DNA from: Sipunculus nudus
Taxonomy: Eukaryota > Annelida > Sipuncula > Golfingiida > Sipunculidae
Direction of reading: 5' to 3'
Assembly (NCBI GenBank): GCA_026874595.1
Contig: CM049315.1
Span: 71,779,416 to 71,843,415 of the forward strand
Length of the DNA stretch: 64,000 bases
Position 1 is the first letter of the stretch. The number at the start of each line of letters is the position of its first letter. The notes under the pieces were generated by a model, which did no database searches, was not told where the DNA came from, and saw only the letters and a program-made list of their open reading frames with translations. This document shows, one piece after another, positions 11,898-22,744 of the stretch. The position numbers were made by a program, and so were the translations under genes.

Positions 11898-12365
11898 TTA
11901 AAGGTGCCATTCACCTACCTTTTGAACAAGAATTTTCGATTTCTGGCTTCCTCTGTGTATATGTTAATGATCTAAGGGTAATTTTGGTTGTGAAAAGTTC
12001 TTATAACGCCTTCTTGAAGGATGTATGAACTTGTTTATCAACAACATGTTTGTAAACAAAGCAATGTTGACAAATGGGAAAAACATGTAAGCTAAGGTGG
12101 TAGGTTGCATATATGCGGATGTAGAAAGGTCACTTGTTGCAAAACGCCATTTGCAAAGCTCTGGCTTATCTGACTTGCTGCCAGGTGACTTGTTGAATTT
12201 GTTTTTATTTTTTTGACAGGCCCCCATATATTATAAACATGTTGATATAAACAAAACAAGCAAACAATGTGCGGTGATATCCACGTTTTCTGGCCTATTT
12301 TTATAAAAGCTCCAAGGGATTATCTTTAGCCTAAAAAGGTCAGATAGGTGATTGGGCCCCTTTAA
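11898..12365 (+). mobile_element. TTAA-flanked MITE
   Basis: Both ends carry TTAA (11898-11901 and 12362-12365). The inner ends are imperfect inverted repeats: AGGTGCCATTCACCTACC on the left, and AGGGGCCCAATCACCTATC for the right end read in reverse complement. A TTAA target duplication is typical of piggyBac and Kolobok superfamilies. At 468 bp and without an ORF, it is non-autonomous. Confidence 0.7.
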
Positions 12366-14117
12366 GGTCCTTGTAAATGGTAAAGGTAGCAGTTCAAAGC
12401 ACTATTTTAACATATACAGAGAAGATATGTGTAACAAACACCATTCAGTGTTATTTTCAGGTACACATTAGAGGTCAGAATCTTAGGTTCAGGTTATTTA
12501 AGAAATTATGAGTGAGAAAGGTTGTTCTTTCTTTGAGAAAATGTCATGACTTGACCTTTGGAAGTAGAGTTTATAACAAGCATTATATCTTTAGTTTTGT
12601 ATAAGGTCAGTCTGCAGTTATTGAAAGGACTGTTAAGAGCAGATCAAAGACTTCATATTAGTGTCATTGTTATGTGATAAGTGATGTATTTGAACAAAAA
12701 AAACATTTAAAAATAAATGGTAAAATAATTATTTAAATTTGTGTTCATGTTTCAAAATTGGGATATTTGTATTAATCTGTATTTCCCCCATTAAGGCATG
12801 AAATGCTGAAACATTCCTTGCCTGAAATCATTCAATTATACACAAGATTTACTCTTCAGTGAAGTTTTCTATCTATCGATTATATAAGGTGGTAAATGCA
12901 AATATAGATCATACGTACATTTCCCAAGTTTCAGCACCCAGTCTCACTTTCTATGTTTGAATCTGTTAAACATGTTTCCCTCTATAGGTAAAAAAAAGTA
13001 GCCAATAATAGACTTGTTAAACTGAAAGTTAAGGATACTACTTGTTTCACTTGCAGTGATAGATGAAAGAGTGTAATATGATAAAGGGAAAAACTTCCTG
13101 TTTATTCAAACGAAATGGAACTTTTTGTACCCAATCTCCAATTGTTCTTCAAACAAACTGATTTTCTCCTTAACGACATGAACTTATAGTCAAACAGTGT
13201 GCTTTTTAATTCAGGATTAAACATCTGGTGGACAGATTCTGGCCCAAGAAGAGGGTTTTTTCTCTCTATTTTTTATGATGTCTCTGAATTTAGTTTTTTA
13301 TTCAATGATCTTCTTTTCATCATCTACATCATTAAAAACAAATGGAAGGGTAATGTTACAATTTACAATTATGACTAATTACACAACATAAACATCCATA
13401 TCATAATAACTTATGATGGCTAATGTCTAAGACTCAGACTAAAAGATATGTAAGAAAAAAATTGTCTGTCATTACTTACATAACACCTATTATTCTAAGC
13501 TGTATTTCCACAGATGCACATGAAGTTTGATTGAGTTATGTGGGTACAAAAAAGAACAGCATAAAACTTTATGAAAGCCTTTTTCTCCCCATATAAGGGA
13601 AAATTGGGTTTCCATTTACCTCCCGGAATATATTTATTTGTTATATCTGCAACTTAACGTTCCAGATATTCAATATTAGTTTTTTTTCACAAATTGGTTT
13701 AATGACAGAGGCACCAGTTTTAATCTGTTACTAAAGATGGTGAATTTATTCAACAACAACATATTTACAAGGTTTTCACATTCAGATTTCCCAACACCTA
13801 TGTACATTATTTCTGGGCTTAGAGGTGACATTGTTATTTTTGGTGTTGCACAAGAAAAAGGTTGATAGTTTATTTATCAGCACCTCCATATTTTCAGTTG
13901 AATGGAATATACGTCCACATGGGACCCCCCCCCCCTTCACCAATTTTTTCCTGAAAAGTGTTTTCCATTGCCATTTTGCGTTAGTTCTGCTGTGCTAATA
14001 ACATTGTAGTTCATCGGTTCAGTAATAAAGCTCTTTCAGAATGGCACATACAACACCCTCCCGTATACCAGCCTACACGGTTCACCTCGATTACGTGTAG
14101 ATTTAACACGTACGGTT
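12366..14117. other. Intergenic, AT-rich
   Basis: No supported exon. Contains a C-run at about 13924-13935. Confidence 0.35.
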
Positions 14118-14122
14118 AAAAC

Positions 14123-14495
14123 CAGGGGCGTAGCCAGGATTAAAGGAGGGAAGGGGGCCTAAATATTTGGCATCTCACATGTTTTAATACTAGTTAGAAA
14201 TATCATTTGTACAAGATGAATAAATATAATAATATCATATAAACAGGACCAAACCTAATGAAATGTAGAATTCTCAAAAAACAATTCGTTAAATACTGCT
14301 TGTGCAATGCTTTATATTGAAATAAGTCCCAAATCTGCGGTTACCGGTGACAGGGATTTCATGATTGTGTTTCAGAAAAGGTAAATATTATAAGACTTTT
14401 ATTGAGATTCCTGATGAACGGGGAGTACTGGATGCAAGGGGTGGGGGAGGGGCATGGCCCCCTGCGCCCCCCCCCCCCCCTTATCTACGCCCTTG
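14123..14495 (+). mobile_element. Short TIR element (D1)
   Basis: The left end CAGGGGCGTAGCCAGGAT and the right end TTATCTACGCCCTTG are inverted repeats over about 11 bp. Direct repeats AAAAC flank it (14118-14122 and 14496-14500). A G-rich and C-rich pair of tracts lies just inside the right end. At 373 bp with no ORF it is a MITE. The ends resemble hAT-like TIRs, but the 5-bp flank is shorter than the usual 8 bp. Confidence 0.65.
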
Positions 14496-15082
14496 AAAAC
14501 AGTAAACTCCAGGATTCCCATACGCTTAAATTTCCTCCAAAATTATTTAATTTATATTTTTAAGGCATTGAAATTGCTCGAGTGTAGGTACTTTAAAAAA
14601 TATGTACTTACAAGACCAAGAATTTAATTCTAATGCCTATGCCTGGCTATAGCCTATAGCTGATTAAATAAACCGAGACATGCTGTATAAACTTGCCGCG
14701 TCCTTGCATGTGAAGTGTTAGCGTAATAGTTTTGGTATGTTTTGGATTAGGTTTTCAATGTACCTCTGTAACTGTTGTGCACGTATTAAACATGCTAATA
14801 AATGTTTAATAAAAAAGATAATGTTATAGGACGGGACAGTTGAAGGTTTAGCATTGGAGGCCATTAAATCCTTTCAATTCCAAGGTCTTCTGAAACCAAT
14901 AGAGACAGATTTTTAACACATCCAGATATTTGTGGAAAATATAGATTTAGGTTCTGAGTGAGTAACTGGAAGGAACTTGCAAAGACTTGGAAAATTATAT
15001 ACGGGTTCAAATGAGGCGGCTGGCGGGTAGGGTATCCGGTATGTATCTTGTGCCATACTCAGTTCTATTGCGTCGCATTATT
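14496..15082. other. Intergenic
   Basis: Nothing supported. Confidence 0.3.
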
Positions 15083-15085
15083 AAT

Positions 15086-15158
<73 letters not shown>

Positions 15159-15160
15159 TA
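15083..15160. repeat. (AT)n microsatellite
   Basis: Alternating TA with two short interruptions. Confidence 0.9.
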
Positions 15161-15559
15161 TCGGTACCAACTTTTTGTTGATAAATCTTGCATGTACGTT
15201 TTAAATGTCAATCACAAGTAACCCGGCGGGCCTTTTCTTTGTCAAACTTATGGAGAGTGGGCGAGGAATACGATAACCATGATAAATGAGAATATCTAAA
15301 GAAAGCATGTATCCTTGTGAAATGAATATACCCCAGACATGCCTTTAACCCCGTGGACCCATCACTACAATTTGTAATAGATGCAGATTCCTTTTCCATT
15401 GTGAATTGAATGCTTCACTAACTGACTGAAAATGAAATCGGCGCTCGAGCCAGTCACTGGCACTGGCTCCCTCAGCAACGACAAATTTTGACATATTGAG
15501 TCGGTATACAGTTTGATATTTAAGGCGAAAATAGGAGATAGTCATACTGATAGATTTGA

Positions 15560-15712
15560 AGATCGTAGTGAGAGAGCTAGGTGGAGGAAGCCGGAAAGAA
15601 CCACCGACCTTGGACGGGCCACTACGGCCAACTCTCATGGCAGTACCTGGGATCGACCCGGGTCGCCAGCGGAGAAGGCCGAGCGTTTGACCGCTCATCT
15701 GTCCAGGACCCA
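15560..15712 (-). mobile_element. tRNA-derived SINE, second type
   Basis: On the minus strand, an A-box-like 'ggacagatgagcgg' (about 15707-15694) is followed at tRNA spacing by a perfect-looking B box GGGTCGATCCC (15659-15649), then 'catgagagttgg', 'cccgtccaaggtcgg' and 'ggttctttccggcttcctcc'. The order and wording match a common invertebrate SINE layout. It is unrelated in body to the SINE at 4.6-4.8 kb. Confidence 0.6.
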
Positions 15713-15892
15713 TTTAATGCTTTAGATCAAGATAATTTCAAATTATGTGATGTATTTTTAACGACTTTTCTAAAGGTAACTTCCAAATCTGACCTTGATT
15801 ACGCTCTCTCCTTGATATGTACGAGACTGGTTACAGATGGAGTGTTAAATACAACGGAGATATCCGAGTACAGCGATACCTTGGCACCTTAA
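15713..15892 (+). other. Candidate terminal exon or exon relic
   Basis: Open frame reading about FNALDQDNFKLCDVFLTTFL and KVTSKSDLDYALSLICTRLV, then TAA at 15890-15892. The composition looks like real protein and not translated repeat. No partner exon, poly(A) signal or clear acceptor was identified, and the SINE abuts it. It could be an old pseudogene fragment. Confidence 0.22.
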
Positions 15893-16109
15893 TACCAAGC
15901 ACATTTTAAATATATTCATAGCTCGTCGTGGATTTAATTATAATGTAAATTTGTTTATAAATAGCCGAGACTTTAAAAAGCAACTTGACCTAATTATTTT
16001 TCATTATACTTTTGTTATGGATGATTTGTACTGAACTATCACAAAATAATACCAAAATGTCTTGCGCATCACAGTATACGAGCGAAGCCTTAGGTAAATC
16101 GAATATTGC

Positions 16110-16115
16110 TTTATT
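16110..16115 (-). terminator. Poly(A) signal of the coiled-coil gene
   Basis: AATAAA on the minus strand, about 60 bases past the stop codon. A second AATAAA overlaps the stop itself (16178-16173). Confidence 0.5.
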
Positions 16116-16173
16116 AAATAAACGATATGAGAAAAATAACAGCACCAATAAGTTTAAATAATGTTTTGTTTAT

Positions 16174-17580
16174 TTATTCCTCCTTCTTCCTCTTATTAAT
16201 ATTTCTTAATTTCCGTCTTTTCATTATCTTTTCTTTCAGTGAAGGCGCCAGTTTAACAGGAGCAGTTTCTTGTTCAAATAAATCCTCTACATTTTCCTGA
16301 CTGGTTTTAATGGCTTGGATGACCTCAAGTTGAGACAATGACTCGGACAAACTATTCACTTCGTTTTGCAGTTTCTCGACATTTTCAGTGAATTTCTCAA
16401 GTTCTGTTTTTAAATGCTCATAGGATTGCTCACATGTTTCTGTCTTCTCCTGCTGGATGGTTTTCTGCTTGTTTTTTTCTTTAATCTCTGACTTGATTGT
16501 GCTTATATCTTTCTCAAGCTCAAACAGATTTTCTTCCAATTCCCGCAGCTGCCTCAAAAGACGTGAACGCTTCAATTGTAAACCACAGTTTTTCTTAGTT
16601 TGTGTGATGCTAATGTCTAAAAAACCAACCATGCCTTCCTTTTGGCGTTTTTCTTCTGATTTGCTCTTTTGGCTTATCACACAAAGTTGTTCTTTTTCTT
16701 CCAAGTCTTGGAGATTGGTTTCTAGTTCTATTAATATGGCTTTACTTGAACAACACACCTCGTATGCCTCGTCTACAGATTTGACCAGCTCGTTCCGCTG
16801 TGTATATGTTTCGTCGAGCACTTTTGTTTTGCGGAACGCTTCGTTTCTGGCATTTAAAATGTTTTCATTGATCTGAATGATATAAGTTTCATCTTTATCG
16901 ATCCACTGCCTCGAGGTTCGAAACAAACTCTCAAGTTTCTCAGTCAAATCTGGTACGAGTCTTAACAGAGGAAAAGCCTTCAAGTCACAATACATTAAGA
17001 CTCTATCTGAAAACGCAGAGTTTGTAAACTGTTCTTGCCGTATACCACTTTGTAGCCCTGAAATTAACGTGTCAGTTTTCTTCAGGGTTGATTCCATCAG
17101 CCGTTCATATTCAGTGATGGTGTCTGAATATCTCCTAGCAACGGCAGGTGCATTTTTGCCATTCTTATAACTGACGCAACTGGTCTTTAGCCGTTTGAAA
17201 ATTCTCTCCACGAATAGATTTCTTTGATTCCGTATGCTGCCTACACACAGCTCCAAATGCTGCCAGAACTGGAGAAGAAAGTCCATTGTTCCCTGGTCCG
17301 GTTCCTCCATTACCTCTCTCATACTGTTCAGCATACTAATCAGCGCCACCTCACTGTCAATCACCTGTAGTGTGACGTCATGCTTCCGGAGCTGGTTATT
17401 ACAGTACAAGAAATTTTTATTACACTCCTTTAGGTACGTTTCATAGTGTTCCTCCTCGTTTTGTTCACAACAATAAAAGTCACGCTTGAGTTGTTCCAAC
17501 CCGACCTCCATATCTACCACCATTTGACGCAGATTATCTAAACCCTCCACGTATTCCTTGTGTGCCCCTTTTACCTCCAT
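16174..17580 (-). CDS. Intronless coiled-coil protein, 468 aa
   Basis: A single uninterrupted frame from ATG at 17580 to TAA at 16174. An in-frame TAG lies about 24 bases upstream, so the ORF cannot be extended without splicing. Start context AAAATGG is strong (A at -3, G at +4). The protein is highly charged. Residues 1-60 and about 280-430 show heptad-like Leu/Ile spacing (for example LLRQLRELEENLFELEKDIS) typical of long coiled coils. The middle (about 90-240) is predicted helical and includes a W/F/C-rich stretch near MDFLLQFWQHLELC. The last 20 residues are very basic (KIMKRRKLRNINKRKKEE) and could be a nuclear or nucleic-acid/microtubule contact. There is no signal peptide or membrane helix. 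The family is not recognised; candidates are cytoskeletal, ciliary or centrosomal coiled-coil proteins. The lack of introns suggests a retrogene or a lineage-specific single-exon gene. Confidence 0.85.
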   Translation of the reverse strand: MEVKGAHKEYVEGLDNLRQMVVDMEVGLEQLKRDFYCCEQNEEEHYETYLKECNKNFLYCNNQLRKHDVTLQVIDSEVALISMLNSMREVMEEPDQGTMDFLLQFWQHLELCVGSIRNQRNLFVERIFKRLKTSCVSYKNGKNAPAVARRYSDTITEYERLMESTLKKTDTLISGLQSGIRQEQFTNSAFSDRVLMYCDLKAFPLLRLVPDLTEKLESLFRTSRQWIDKDETYIIQINENILNARNEAFRKTKVLDETYTQRNELVKSVDEAYEVCCSSKAILIELETNLQDLEEKEQLCVISQKSKSEEKRQKEGMVGFLDISITQTKKNCGLQLKRSRLLRQLRELEENLFELEKDISTIKSEIKEKNKQKTIQQEKTETCEQSYEHLKTELEKFTENVEKLQNEVNSLSESLSQLEVIQAIKTSQENVEDLFEQETAPVKLAPSLKEKIMKRRKLRNINKRKKEE

Positions 17581-17630
17581 TTTAATCCATGAACAAAGGT
17601 GTACTAATTTTCGCTGTTAATATTATACAT
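17578..17630 (-). promoter_or_regulatory. Candidate core promoter and minimal upstream ORF of the coiled-coil gene
   Basis: A TATA-like GTATAATATT lies about 40-50 bases upstream of the start. Between it and the main ATG sits ATG GAT TAA, a two-codon upstream ORF whose stop ends one base before the main ATG. Its ATG has a weak context. Promoter use is inferred from sequence only. Confidence 0.3.
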
Positions 17631-17703
17631 GTATTGTACATGTATTTAGACCTCCCATTACCGATAGGGTATTTAAGGCTATAATTATATTATACATGTA
17701 ATT

Positions 17704-17709
17704 ATTTAT
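17704..17709 (-). terminator. Possible poly(A) signal of gene 3
   Basis: AATAAA on the minus strand, about 320 bases past the candidate stop at 18026 and about 125 bases before the start of the coiled-coil gene. Confidence 0.25.
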
Positions 17710-18025
17710 TATTTACTCCAATGATAGGCCTATTTAGGGTTTGAAACCTTGATTGTTTCTAAATAAGATTCCAGAGCAACAAGAAGTACCCCACTGTATT
17801 ATTAATTCACCTGACCACTCTCGCGGTTATCACGACCAGGAATGAAGTATTACAAGACTCCCGTTAAGTCCTGTCCGTTTTATATTCCTTGGTAACTTCA
17901 CACGCTCTGTCTTTCTTTTCTGTTAACATGTATAATTATACCAAGTTCGCCTCATCTGATTGTAGGAATTATAACATGTAAGTAGTTTTCTCACACCTGG
18001 GCCGACACCTGATACAACTCATTTG

Positions 18026-18124
18026 TCAATTCACTATCAGGATCGGTAAATCCGGAGTGACAGGTGACCAGTTGTGGCCTTTCTGTATTAGTCTTGTCTG
18101 CACTTCACCACTGCCGTCGCCAGC
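18026..18124 (-). CDS. Gene 3, candidate terminal exon
   Basis: Acceptor tttgttttcag followed by GCT GGC GAC. Thirty-two codons (AGDGSGEVQTRLIQKGHNWS, then PVTPDLPILIVN) precede TGA at 18028-18026. Phase 0 at the acceptor matches the phase at which exon 19287-19399 ends. Confidence 0.45.
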   Translation of the reverse strand, partial: AGDGSGEVQTRLIQKGHNWSPVTPDLPILIVN

Positions 18125-18244
18125 CTGAAAACAAATGAACAAAAACGCATGTAAAAAGATAACCCCTTGTACAGCTGTACACAGATGTTCAAGGGTCTTG
18201 CGCATAATCATCCCTCGTGAAAGATCTATACTCTTCCTCAACTG

Positions 18245-19286
18245 ATATAAATTGTTCCTCGAGGTCTAAATATTAATTGCTCTAATGCGGCTTCAAACCT
18301 TTACATATGATATGACTTTGTATATAATACTTCCAAGTAGAATCAATATAAATTGTCTCTATAGGATTAGTTTGTAAATATTAATTCCACTCGTTTGGTT
18401 TAAACTCTTTGTATCTACTTTTTCTTTAATGTATGCTAGTAACTGCCACTTTAAATAAACGAGGTCATTGGCTGTTTCTTAACTTGAACGAGTACAAATA
18501 ATCTGTGCTTGATTCAACAGATTAGTTTTCAACCTTTGTATCTATTTCTATTGATAATACTACTAACAAGAAAGTTTAACATATTTATTAATGTTAAGCC
18601 TTCTTCCAACCAATAATTGGCCCTTGTTGTGCTGACCATACCCGGAACTGCAATATTGCATGGTTATCTCTACATGTTATATGGGTCTGTTCACTAAGGC
18701 CACCACGTTTTCATGTGATGGTAATAAAACATTAAAAGCTGTCATTTATTAGAGATAATGAATCATTTGCCATTTACCTGGTGAGCAGAGCTGAATGCCG
18801 ATGATTACTTCAAGGTGTCGTCTTTAGCTTTAATCATATAATGACTATTTTCCCTCATGTCTTTGTTGGTTCAAGGTATACACCAGTGTGTCACCGTGCA
18901 TCAATTTGTGTTTCCAATGCAATAGTGAATATTCCAGACCCTTGTGGATAAATAGTCTCACCGGTTTATCTCAAGCCGTGTATATCTGCAGAGGTTTCAT
19001 CTGAATTCTCAATGTATTTGCCTCAAACTCGCATTTGTTTGAGCATTGGCTTCGCCTTATTTCATCCACATATATATATACATATATACATTTTTTTATT
19101 TCCTCAAGACGAATGCCTCGATAGTAACATGATCAATATTCTTTCACTTTCTGTGTAAACACCCCACGTTCCTTGAGCGTAACACACGGTTCTAAGAATA
19201 CATATCGATACCAGGTGGTATTATAATTGCTTCCAAGATCTTCAACGCCGAGGTGTAGACAGACCGTGTAAACTGGATACTATTAC
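18245..19286. other. Candidate intron of gene 3
   Basis: AT-rich, no supported exon. A short (AT)n run lies at 19070-19090. Confidence 0.35.
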
Positions 19287-19399
19287 CCTGGCTCGCGCTC
19301 TGCAGTGCTGGTTGTTTGGGCAGATCGAACGTTCCAGGAGCCCCGCTGCCGCTGCGATCTCTTCCTCATTACCTAAGTATTGACGCCATCCGTTGCCAT
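19287..19399 (-). CDS. Gene 3, candidate penultimate exon
   Basis: Acceptor ttttccccaaggttccag, donor GCCAGG|GTAATA. The 113 bases are 2 + 37 codons and read GNGWRQYLGNEEEIAAAAGL then LERSICPNNQHCRARAR. An alternative acceptor seven bases earlier (ccccaag) is also in frame, beginning at phase 0. With the acceptor chosen here the exon accepts a phase-1 donor, which is what exon 20782-20885 supplies. The GC content and codon pattern differ clearly from the AT-rich surroundings. Confidence 0.5.
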
Positions 19400-19860
19400 C
19401 TGGAACCTTGGGGAAAACAAGAAAAAAACACATAGGTGGTGTGACCTATAATTGGTTCCCATGGTTACTTCATACGTAAAACGGATGATGTAAAAAAAGT
19501 TTATATGGCCCCTTGTTACTTCCTAATGCTCCGAATAAATATACCTATTAAGTATTTTTATGCGCGTTGTTTGCCATTCTAACATTAGGCATGTATGGTT
19601 ACAGTTATATTTATACCACCCCCGCTTTTTATGGCATGGAGCGTTTCACTGACCTGTAAATGGGGATTTGATTAGGCAGCTACTTGCTTGGTATATTTAA
19701 TTTTCTGCGGTTTCTGCTATCACGACTCTCGGATCATAAACCTGCGTCACTTGTAATCTTGTTGTCGTATATGTGACTCCTTTCAGCTGTTGTCGTTAGT
19801 AATAAAACACGTAATGTTGAATAGAAAACTAGACTTGTAGTATAAAAAGAAGTTCTATTA

Positions 19861-19863
<3 letters not shown>

Positions 19864-19924
<61 letters not shown>
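19864..19924. repeat. (AT)n microsatellite
   Basis: About 30 TA units, uninterrupted. Confidence 0.95.
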
Positions 19925-19928
<4 letters not shown>

Positions 19929-20425
19929 CAAAGTAATTTTAAATTCATTCTGAATACACAATTTTTATTTCGACTTCAACACTTAAAACTTCAACACATA
20001 CAGATTTGTTTTAACTTTTTTTAAAAACAAACGATGAAAATTTGGACAAAACAATACTTGTCCATCTATAACTACAACCATATGTATACGAATCACGGAT
20101 GTAGACTCCAGTCTCCAGAACAACAATAATGTACCTTACATTCAATCAATGAACGAAAGTGTAAACAATTTAGCCAACCACTTATGATATCTATATCTAA
20201 GCCAGCAGATTTAATTGATAGGATGAGTGTATGTGTGACGTTTCAACGTGATATTTTTTTCAACCTCGCATAACGACCACCTCAGTTTTGCGACCACCTC
20301 AAAATAACTACTTGTTGACCGTCCCGATTCTTTTTTGTTCTTTATATAAGACCTCGCTTAGATGACCACCTCGAAATAGCGGCCACTCTATCGAGGTCTT
20401 GTTGCTGGTTGCAATTTTGAGGTTT

Positions 20426-20427
<2 letters not shown>

Positions 20428-20497
<70 letters not shown>
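20428..20497. repeat. (AT)n microsatellite
   Basis: About 34 TA units within the candidate gene 3 intron. Confidence 0.95.
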
Positions 20498-20499
<2 letters not shown>

Positions 20500-20579
20500 C
20501 GTTATCCTTGGCTTTATACCCTTGTCTTAAGTTCACTTTCAGTGAGTAATTACGCGGTATTTCAACCTGAGTCTGCAGA

Positions 20580-20765
20580 AGCGGATCCGGGCGGGGGGGG
20601 GGGGGGGGGTCCGGACACCCCCCCCCCCCTCCCTTTTCATCACAAACAACGTTTTTTTAAGGGCTTCAGACAAAATTTTGCCGCCTGGAACCCCCCCCCC
20701 CCCCCTTTCAGACCTGAGGACCCTTTTTTAGGGTTTTCATTTGTCCCCCTGCGTTTTTTTAAATA
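20580..20765. repeat. Poly-G/poly-C repeat remnant
   Basis: GCGGATCCGGGC opens a G-tract that meets TCCGGAC and a C-tract, so the start folds on itself. Two further C-tracts follow at about 20692-20705. The opening resembles the ends of D-type TIR elements ('cagaggcggatcca' at 44652). No matching right end was found. Confidence 0.4.
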
Positions 20766-20781
20766 TAAAAATTAAACCTAC

Positions 20782-20885
20782 TTGTAACTCGGTAGACATC
20801 TTCAACGTTTCCATATATCACCTCATTATCTCTGATACTTCTGATTGCGTCAATTTGAGTGTAATTGCTTCTTGGTTCAAGTAAA
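20782..20885 (-). CDS. Gene 3, candidate internal exon
   Basis: Donor ACAA|GTAGGT at 20781-20780. The open frame reads SNYTQIDAIRSIRDNEVIYG then NVEDVYRVT and ends in phase 1; joining to exon 19287-19399 gives an Asn codon and keeps the frame open to the stop at 18026. The acceptor is uncertain (20867, 20870 or 20885). A stop just upstream limits the exon. The IYGNVEDVY segment resembles Tyr-based SH2-binding tails (YxN) of some receptors, and also loosely one helix of RhoGEF domains; neither is established. Earlier exons were not found with confidence. Confidence 0.42.
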
Positions 20886-21404
20886 CTTATTTATAGGTGT
20901 CTTCCCAGTGACTTCCCCTGATCTTCTGATGTTTACACACGATTAAGGTTATCTTCAACGTAAAAATAGTGTAATTTAAAGACAGGTGTGCCTTTTTCTT
21001 GTGTATTGGGCGCCAACAGGTCGTTCCTAATCAATCAGTTAGTCGCCTTTTTATGCAGTGTGTAACACGAATAGCAGAGAACCGTCGAAGCTTTTTTTGC
21101 AGGTGTCTCATACAGATAAATATCTATGACCTACATTCAAATCTAATAAAGCTGTATGCCGTGGTACAAATGGATCAAGAGGACGTAGTTTTCGGGGGTG
21201 GGGTGGTATCTTCCTGTTGTAATAATCGACAATAACTGAATAATATATTCATTAATCTTTGCATTAATTACTACTAATTATGATACCCATTTGATATCTT
21301 ATTTAATTTATATTGACTAGAGCTGTTGCATACTATCTAACGATACGATATCTTTATACTTAGCTCACGGTGCGGTACACTATACATGTGTAATTTATAG
21401 TTGC

Positions 21405-21565
21405 CTCTATCAGGAGGGTATGCGTCCATTCCCGTTTGTGTGTTTGTGTGTTTGTTCATAACATCTCATGAACGGAATCCCATTAAATTTTCAGGGCATT
21501 TCCTGATTGGGCCAATGAAGAATTGATTTGATTTTGGTGTGAGTCCGGCACAGTTTAACTGATCA
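21405..21565 (+). mobile_element. Family C element, copy 2 (3' truncated)
   Basis: Shows 'ggtatgcgtcc', 'gtgtgtttgttcataac', 'tcatgaacggaatcccatt', 'tttcagggcatttcc', 'gggccaatgaagaa' and 'gattttggtgtgagtcc', as in the other C copies. The CTAG end is absent. Confidence 0.6.
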
Positions 21566-21599
21566 TTATTTTTGTTTTTGTTCTTAAACTTAAGACAAC

Positions 21600-22440
21600 C
21601 GGCGGGAAATCGTTTACATGATATTTAAACACTGAATTGAAATATAGTACTCTTATCTTTATTGTAAAAAATAAAAATGCAAACAACATCCTGAAATCCG
21701 GTCATTACAACGGTCCAAACAACTATTAGACGGATCAAGAGGGTATAGTGACGTAAATTTCCTAAAAGTTTATTCATAAATTGGCCAAAAAAAATATATA
21801 GACAAAAAGTAAACATAAATATGCTAAAACTTATTCTTAAATTTGCCATATAGAGTATTGAAAAAATAAACAAACCTGCAATTGGATGTCGCACCACAGC
21901 CATCACTGATATGTAGAATTACATTCATATAAAATCTATATTTAGAATTTATTTTTTAACTCTTATACGGCACTAGGTATCTTGGCCCGTGTTTCCAAAA
22001 TAACCAAGATAAACTATATGTACACTAGCACACGCTAATAGCTCTGTCGTGTAACGAAGTAACAAGGTATTTCTGGTAAACATTCTAAATGCGCTTGGCA
22101 AAAGTCTTAGTCATGGTTACAACGGGAAATAAACAGTTAAGCACGTGACCGCTAATCTGTATATGTTTATATACCTAGTGGTTATTCTGTAATACATTCC
22201 GTATAAATACAGGTATAATTGACCGCCATTGCCACATGCTTGGGTTAGCTTGATACATAATACAATGTGTCTGAGCCGGCTTTGTGGATTTTGTATATAT
22301 TTGCACCGAATGCACCCCTGACTTATTGTACCAATTACATAGACCGCCGAGTTCAGCATAAACATGTACAACTATGTACAAGGCGCAAGTATCAGGGCAT
22401 GTAGCGATCTTGTGACATATAACAGATAATTAGGCTCACC
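21600..22440. other. AT-rich intergenic or intron
   Basis: No supported exon or repeat. Confidence 0.3.
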
Positions 22441-22744
22441 TGTAGAGGTGATTATGTTTTAGGAGGGGGGGGGGGGGAGGCTGATGGACCGCAAGTTGAA
22501 CAACAACATTCTAACCTGTATATTTAGTCTATACATTTTATATACATTGATTAAATACATTTTCATTCTTTTCTATAAAATATTATACTGAATTTATGAT
22601 GATTTGACATTTATGTTTTTTTTAGAATATATATAGTTAGGAATAGAACTTCTGAAAATAAGCATTGAGACATAACAGTAGAGTATGGCCTGTGTTTAAA
22701 TGAAAATATGAAGCCACCATGCCCTCTTATTTCAGATCACTAAT

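Noticed and set aside
20342-20536. Open frames rich in Ile-Tyr at (AT)n tracts (also near 23051, 42651, 55371, 57753, 59423)
   Set aside because: These are translations of TA dinucleotide repeats and not genes.
20782-20885. RhoGEF (DH) domain exon
   Set aside because: The YGNVEDVY segment loosely fits one DH helix, but the following exon shows none of the later DH helices or a PH domain.
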